Source: Secundilactobacillus kimchicus JCM 15530 (lineage in GTDB: Bacteria > Bacillota > Bacilli > Lactobacillales > Lactobacillaceae). From it: 64,000 nt of DNA. The DNA lies in assembly GCF_001433995.1 (NCBI RefSeq), contig NZ_AZCX01000009.1, positions 36,535 through 100,534 on the forward strand. The letters are read 5' to 3'. Both the position numbers and the translations under genes were made by a program. This document shows, piece by piece, positions 61,155 through 64,000 of the stretch (within the stretch, counting starts at the first letter, position 1; each line of letters begins with the position of its first letter). The notes under the pieces were generated by a model. The model was not told where the DNA came from. It saw nothing but the letters and a program-made list of their open reading frames with translations, and made no database searches.

Positions 61155-61664
61155 ATGACAATCGGCGAACGAATCAAACTATTAAGAACCAAAAACCAGA
61201 TGACACAGCAGGCATTAGCAGATCGTGTCCACATTTCCAGACAATCCATTTCTAAATGGGAGCAGGATTTAGCATGGCCAAGCTTTGCAAACATCGTCAT
61301 TATCAGTGACACTTTTGACGTTTCGCTGGATGAACTCATCAGAGGCGATGCTGAATTCATGGAAAATTTGGAGCGAAAGCCGCACATTAAAATTTTAGAA
61401 GTAATAGGGATAGGGTCTCTGATAGCAATCCTATCTCTAACCACATTATTGCTGTTAGGAATTAGAGAAACTCGTATAACAGGTTGGATAAGTTTACTAC
61501 AGTTGTTATCATTCATTTTTCTGGCAGTAAATATTAACTGGAGAAAAATTAACGACAGTTTAACTCAATGGGGACTATTTTGGGGCATTATTTGTTTTGC
61601 TACATTAGCAATCCCAGCAATTATCGACTTCTTTAACGGCATTATTTATGGTCTCAGCCATTAA
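61155..61664 (+). CDS. XRE-family regulator with membrane-spanning C-terminus
   Basis: 169-aa protein: XRE helix-turn-helix at residues 6-62 (MTQQALADRVHISRQSISKWE, SLDELIRG) followed by three hydrophobic segments (about 80-100, 108-125, 138-158). This is the same architecture as the gene at 10266, although the sequences differ. The coding sequence is richer in A and T than its neighbours, which may indicate acquisition. The ATG follows GAGAGGAGCGG. No obvious target operon is adjacent. Confidence 0.72.
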   Translation: MTIGERIKLLRTKNQMTQQALADRVHISRQSISKWEQDLAWPSFANIVIISDTFDVSLDELIRGDAEFMENLERKPHIKILEVIGIGSLIAILSLTTLLLLGIRETRITGWISLLQLLSFIFLAVNINWRKINDSLTQWGLFWGIICFATLAIPAIIDFFNGIIYGLSH

Positions 61665-61708
61665 GGTTGTCCAGAATTCATTTCAGGCGATTATGTCACA
61701 ACCTCTTA

Positions 61709-62293
61709 TCATTCTATTTCTACGCCCCGCCCATCCAACCGGACACTAATCAAGCCCACTGATAGCATGTACGCATACACGGCCACTGAACCCGTGAATT
61801 TAAATCCATCACGCTTCATCTGCTTAGCAATGCGATCACTTTCTGGCGTCTTTTTTGGCAAATCTGCGAACCCGTTAATTTCAAACCGCGCCTGTTTATA
61901 ATGTACCAGCGACCACAAATAGGCATCAAATGACCCATATTGGCGCTGAAGCTGGACCACCACTTGCGCATTATGAATCGTCGCTTCAATCTTTAACCGG
62001 TTGCGAATAATAGCCGGATTGGCCAGTAACGTAGCGACATCAGTCTCGGTCATTGCCGCAATTTGCGTCAGGTTCCAATTATGAAAAGCGGTCTGTAACG
62101 CTGCCCGCTTACTAAACGCAACGTCCCAGTTTAACCCCGCTGCAAAAATTCCAATGGTTAATAGTTCAAATAACTGAGCGTCGTCATGGGATGGGATCCC
62201 CCATTCCCGTTCAAAATAATGGCGATATAACGGATTATCAGGATAATATTTTTTATAAAGCGGGTCGTCTGGAAACCACTTGAAATCTTGCAT
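61709..62293 (-). CDS. DNA-3-methyladenine glycosylase I family protein
   Basis: 194-aa Tag-family DNA repair glycosylase: an N-terminal YYEREWGIPSH-like segment, FELLTIGIFAAGLNWDV with aromatic residues of the base pocket, NRLKIEATIHNAQ, and a C-terminal KFTGSVAVYAYMLSVGLI. The zinc-binding Cys/His of enterobacterial Tag are not evident. The catalytic role in removing 3-methyladenine is by family. Starts 11 nt after the methyltransferase stop on the minus strand, so the two are probably cotranscribed. Confidence 0.85.
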   Translation of the reverse strand: MQDFKWFPDDPLYKKYYPDNPLYRHYFEREWGIPSHDDAQLFELLTIGIFAAGLNWDVAFSKRAALQTAFHNWNLTQIAAMTETDVATLLANPAIIRNRLKIEATIHNAQVVVQLQRQYGSFDAYLWSLVHYKQARFEINGFADLPKKTPESDRIAKQMKRDGFKFTGSVAVYAYMLSVGLISVRLDGRGVEIE

Positions 62294-62303
62294 ATTGCAT
62301 CTC

Positions 62304-63149
62304 CTAGGGCACCGTCACGACAGCCACTTCGAAGTCTGCCGTGACATGCGTTAACCCCTGCTGTAAAATGGCTGATTTGCGATCCATCGCTTGCCAGGTT
62401 AGCGGTGTCATTGCAAATAACGCTGCAAATAGATCAGGAGTTAAATCAAAATCGTACGAAACTGGGGTCACCGATGCGTTCGGATAATGCGCCATAAAAT
62501 GACGCTTAACCGGTCCGTTATCATAAGTTGCATGGTTCCCTTCAGGATAAACCAGTGCTCGTAATTCTTGTAAATAATGAGCATTAGGAATAACTTTGAT
62601 TAGTCGTCCACCCGGTGCCAATACCCGGTCAAATTCCTGATAATTTGCTGGTGATAAAATATTGACCAGCCCCGCTAACCCATTATCAGCAAACGGCAAC
62701 CGCGCCAGATCTCCCACTGCAAACAACGGCTGGTGCTCGCTAGCTGGTCCAGAACCCGCTAGCGTAATCGCAGGTTTGGAAATATCGATACCCACAAATG
62801 CGCTGTTAGGCTGATGAGTTGCTAACCACTTCGTCGTTGTCCCTTCTCCAGAACCAGCGTCCAAAATTAATCCTGGGGTCAAAAACCGCTGGACCACTTT
62901 CAACATCGGGTCAAAGAAACCAGCACCAAGAACCTTTTGGCGGTTAGTCAGCATTTCCGTCGTGTACTCTGTCGTCACCGGGGCCTTTAGGAAAAACAAG
63001 GTCCCCTTTTTTGAGAGGTCAAACGCGTGACCGGCTTCGCAAGTCACTGTGCCATCGGCCACTTGTCTAAAAGCCGCGTGACAGCTTGGACAACGAAACT
63101 GAGTTAAGTTTGAGTCTAAAAATTGAGTTGCTACATCGCGTTTTGTCAT
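62304..63149 (-). CDS. 23S rRNA (guanine-N1)-methyltransferase, RlmA type
   Basis: 281-aa SAM-dependent methyltransferase with an N-terminal zinc ribbon (RCPSCHAAF and VTCEAGHAFD; four Cys/His ligands), followed by a Rossmann domain with LDAGSGEGTTTKWLA. This arrangement matches RlmA(I/II), which methylates G745 or G748 of 23S rRNA and, in Gram-positives, can affect tylosin resistance. The ATG at 63149 (MTKRDVATQFLDSNL) fits the family; ATGs at 63167 and upstream lack a clear site. Confidence 0.85.
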   Translation of the reverse strand: MTKRDVATQFLDSNLTQFRCPSCHAAFRQVADGTVTCEAGHAFDLSKKGTLFFLKAPVTTEYTTEMLTNRQKVLGAGFFDPMLKVVQRFLTPGLILDAGSGEGTTTKWLATHQPNSAFVGIDISKPAITLAGSGPASEHQPLFAVGDLARLPFADNGLAGLVNILSPANYQEFDRVLAPGGRLIKVIPNAHYLQELRALVYPEGNHATYDNGPVKRHFMAHYPNASVTPVSYDFDLTPDLFAALFAMTPLTWQAMDRKSAILQQGLTHVTADFEVAVVTVP

Positions 63150-63257
63150 TTTTCGCCGCTCTTTCATTTCAATATCGCCGTAATTCACCCCAACAAGTTC
63201 ACAAATTGTTGGTCGCAAGCTATAATGTTAAGCATTGACTAAGGAGGGGTGATCCGG

Positions 63258-63854
63258 GTGAAGCAGATTCCCAAACGTGTTCGGTTAACTTTAATTCCCA
63301 TTGTTTTGGGCCTTTTTGTTGCGTTATTCATTCATCACTTTATCGCACAGCCGGTTAAAGTGACCGACAATGACATGGCGCCCAATCTCAGGACCGGACA
63401 AACAGTCTGGTTATCGGCCACTCGAAAGCCCCACCGTTTCGACGTTGTTTTAGTGGTTCAGCAAGGCGTGACGCCAACTACCCCACAATCCCACTATACC
63501 ATGTTACGGGTAATTGGGATGCCCGGAGACACCGTGGCCTACAAAGCCGGCTTGCTCTACCTCAATGGTCATAAAACGACGCAGTCTTTTCTATCACACA
63601 CCCAGCAGTCAAATGGCACCAGTCAGTTTGACTGGGACCTTGTGAGTCTCTCGCAAAGTGAAGGGTGGATTCAACCCAATACCTCCTACAAAGTGCCTGC
63701 CAACCACTACTTTCTCATGGGTGATAACCGCCAATCTGCCAACGACTCCCGACATATTGGCTTCATCCCGCGCAACGCCATTCGTGGCGTCGTCCGACTC
63801 GCACCCTGGCAGGGCTGGTTCCAACGCCATCACAATATTAATAACGCATCGTAG
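63258..63854 (+). CDS. Signal peptidase I-like protein lacking catalytic Ser and Lys
   Basis: 198-aa membrane protein with one N-terminal helix (about residues 9-28) and an S26 signal peptidase fold, including box RVIGMPGDTV and the conserved GDNRQSANDSR. The nucleophilic Ser that should precede Met-x-Pro is Asp39 (TDNDMAPNL), and the Lys expected before RVIG is Leu83 (YTMLRVIG). Both dyad residues are missing, so it should not act as a peptidase. Streptococcal SipA pilus proteins show a comparable loss. The start is GTG at 63258 with AAGGAGGG upstream. Confidence 0.85.
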   Translation: MKQIPKRVRLTLIPIVLGLFVALFIHHFIAQPVKVTDNDMAPNLRTGQTVWLSATRKPHRFDVVLVVQQGVTPTTPQSHYTMLRVIGMPGDTVAYKAGLLYLNGHKTTQSFLSHTQQSNGTSQFDWDLVSLSQSEGWIQPNTSYKVPANHYFLMGDNRQSANDSRHIGFIPRNAIRGVVRLAPWQGWFQRHHNINNAS

Positions 63855-63876
63855 CCGCCTTTAGGGGCGGTTTTTT
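63854..63876 (+). terminator. Terminator of the signal peptidase-like gene
   Basis: CCGCC/GGCGG stem with TTTTTT, beginning at the stop codon. Confidence 0.8.
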
Positions 63877-63939
63877 CTTGTGATTTGGTCAGCCAATCTT
63901 TAATACAAGGTTTATCGTACCAGGATTGTAGGGGTTGCG

Positions 63940-64000
63940 GTGGTTGCGAGAATTATGGGAATTGTGGTAGCGGCCATGCTGGTTCGGCACTGGGGCTTAT
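63940..64000 (+). CDS. Possible start of a membrane protein gene, cut by the window edge
   Basis: A GTG at 63940 with AGGGG upstream opens a frame reading a hydrophobic N-terminus (RIMGIVVAAMLVRHWGL) up to the last base. Too short to identify, and an in-frame ATG lies 15 bases on. Confidence 0.3.
   Translation, partial: MVARIMGIVVAAMLVRHWGL

Noticed and set aside
1..64000. CRISPR array, tRNA/rRNA genes, insertion sequences
   Set aside because: No regularly spaced repeats, no clover-leaf or rRNA sequence and no transposase-like ORF were found by reading both strands.

Overview
The window is a gene-dense, roughly mid-GC chromosomal segment of a Lactobacillaceae-type Firmicute. The evidence is the strong AGGAGG-like ribosome sites, frequent GTG and TTG starts, two T-box leaders with the GGTGGTACCGCG antiterminator signature, LysM/NlpC cell-wall proteins, Cof-type HAD and YwlG proteins, GlnPH-type fused amino-acid transporters and LmrCD-like ABC exporters. 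I cannot fix genus or species from sequence alone. No rRNA, tRNA, CRISPR array, transposase or prophage block was seen.

Layout. 1-3890 (minus): arginine biosynthesis operon argC-argJ-argB-argD (argD runs off the left edge). 4.1-14 kb: NlpC/P60 cell-wall hydrolase, helix-turn-helix regulators, a quinol-type nitric oxide reductase, an APC antiporter, and a coupled C39-like peptidase/amidase pair. 14-22.2 kb is an amino-acid block. It starts with a T-box leader (best read as Phe), a 54-codon leader ORF and a 2-keto-4-pentenoate hydratase-like enzyme. It continues with a GlnPH/GlnQ transporter, an M20 peptidase, an Fe-S-biosynthesis-fold protein, prephenate dehydratase, and a Val-type T-box driving a PanE/ApbA-family 2-keto acid reductase. 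22.2-33.6 kb: GNAT, CorA, APC permease, two VIT1-family transporters under a PerR/Fur-like box, an ABC exporter, a TetR-controlled ABC exporter operon with an unknown third gene, and a secreted LysM-3D protein.

33.6-52.7 kb is a sugar-catabolic island. A LacI-type regulator (38395) faces an operon encoding a TIM-barrel isomerase, a permease, a PfkB kinase and the ribulose-monophosphate enzymes HxlA and HxlB. Further on are tenA under a TPP riboswitch, an SDR and an aquaglyceroporin. An RpiR regulator follows, with divergent sialic/amino-sugar genes nanA-nanE and nanK, a second TIM-barrel isomerase, an SSS symporter, then transketolase and transaldolase. RpiR-type TGAAA-N5-TTTCA palindromes occur both at nanA/nanK and upstream of the transketolase gene, which suggests co-regulation. 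HxlA/HxlB, transketolase and transaldolase could together interconvert hexulose and pentose phosphates.

52.7-64 kb: a small minus-strand transcription unit with switch-like mutually exclusive helices, an orphan zinc/manganese-binding lipoprotein, a secreted alpha/beta hydrolase, YwlG, a heterodimeric ABC exporter with a lipoprotein, a DNA glycosylase, an RlmA-type methyltransferase, and a signal-peptidase-I homologue that lacks both catalytic residues. The most unusual observations are the small switch-like unit at 52.83-52.99 kb, the T-box plus leader-ORF arrangement at 14.06-14.64 kb, the hxl/kinase/permease operon, the palindrome-rich region before tkt, and the apparently inactive signal peptidase.
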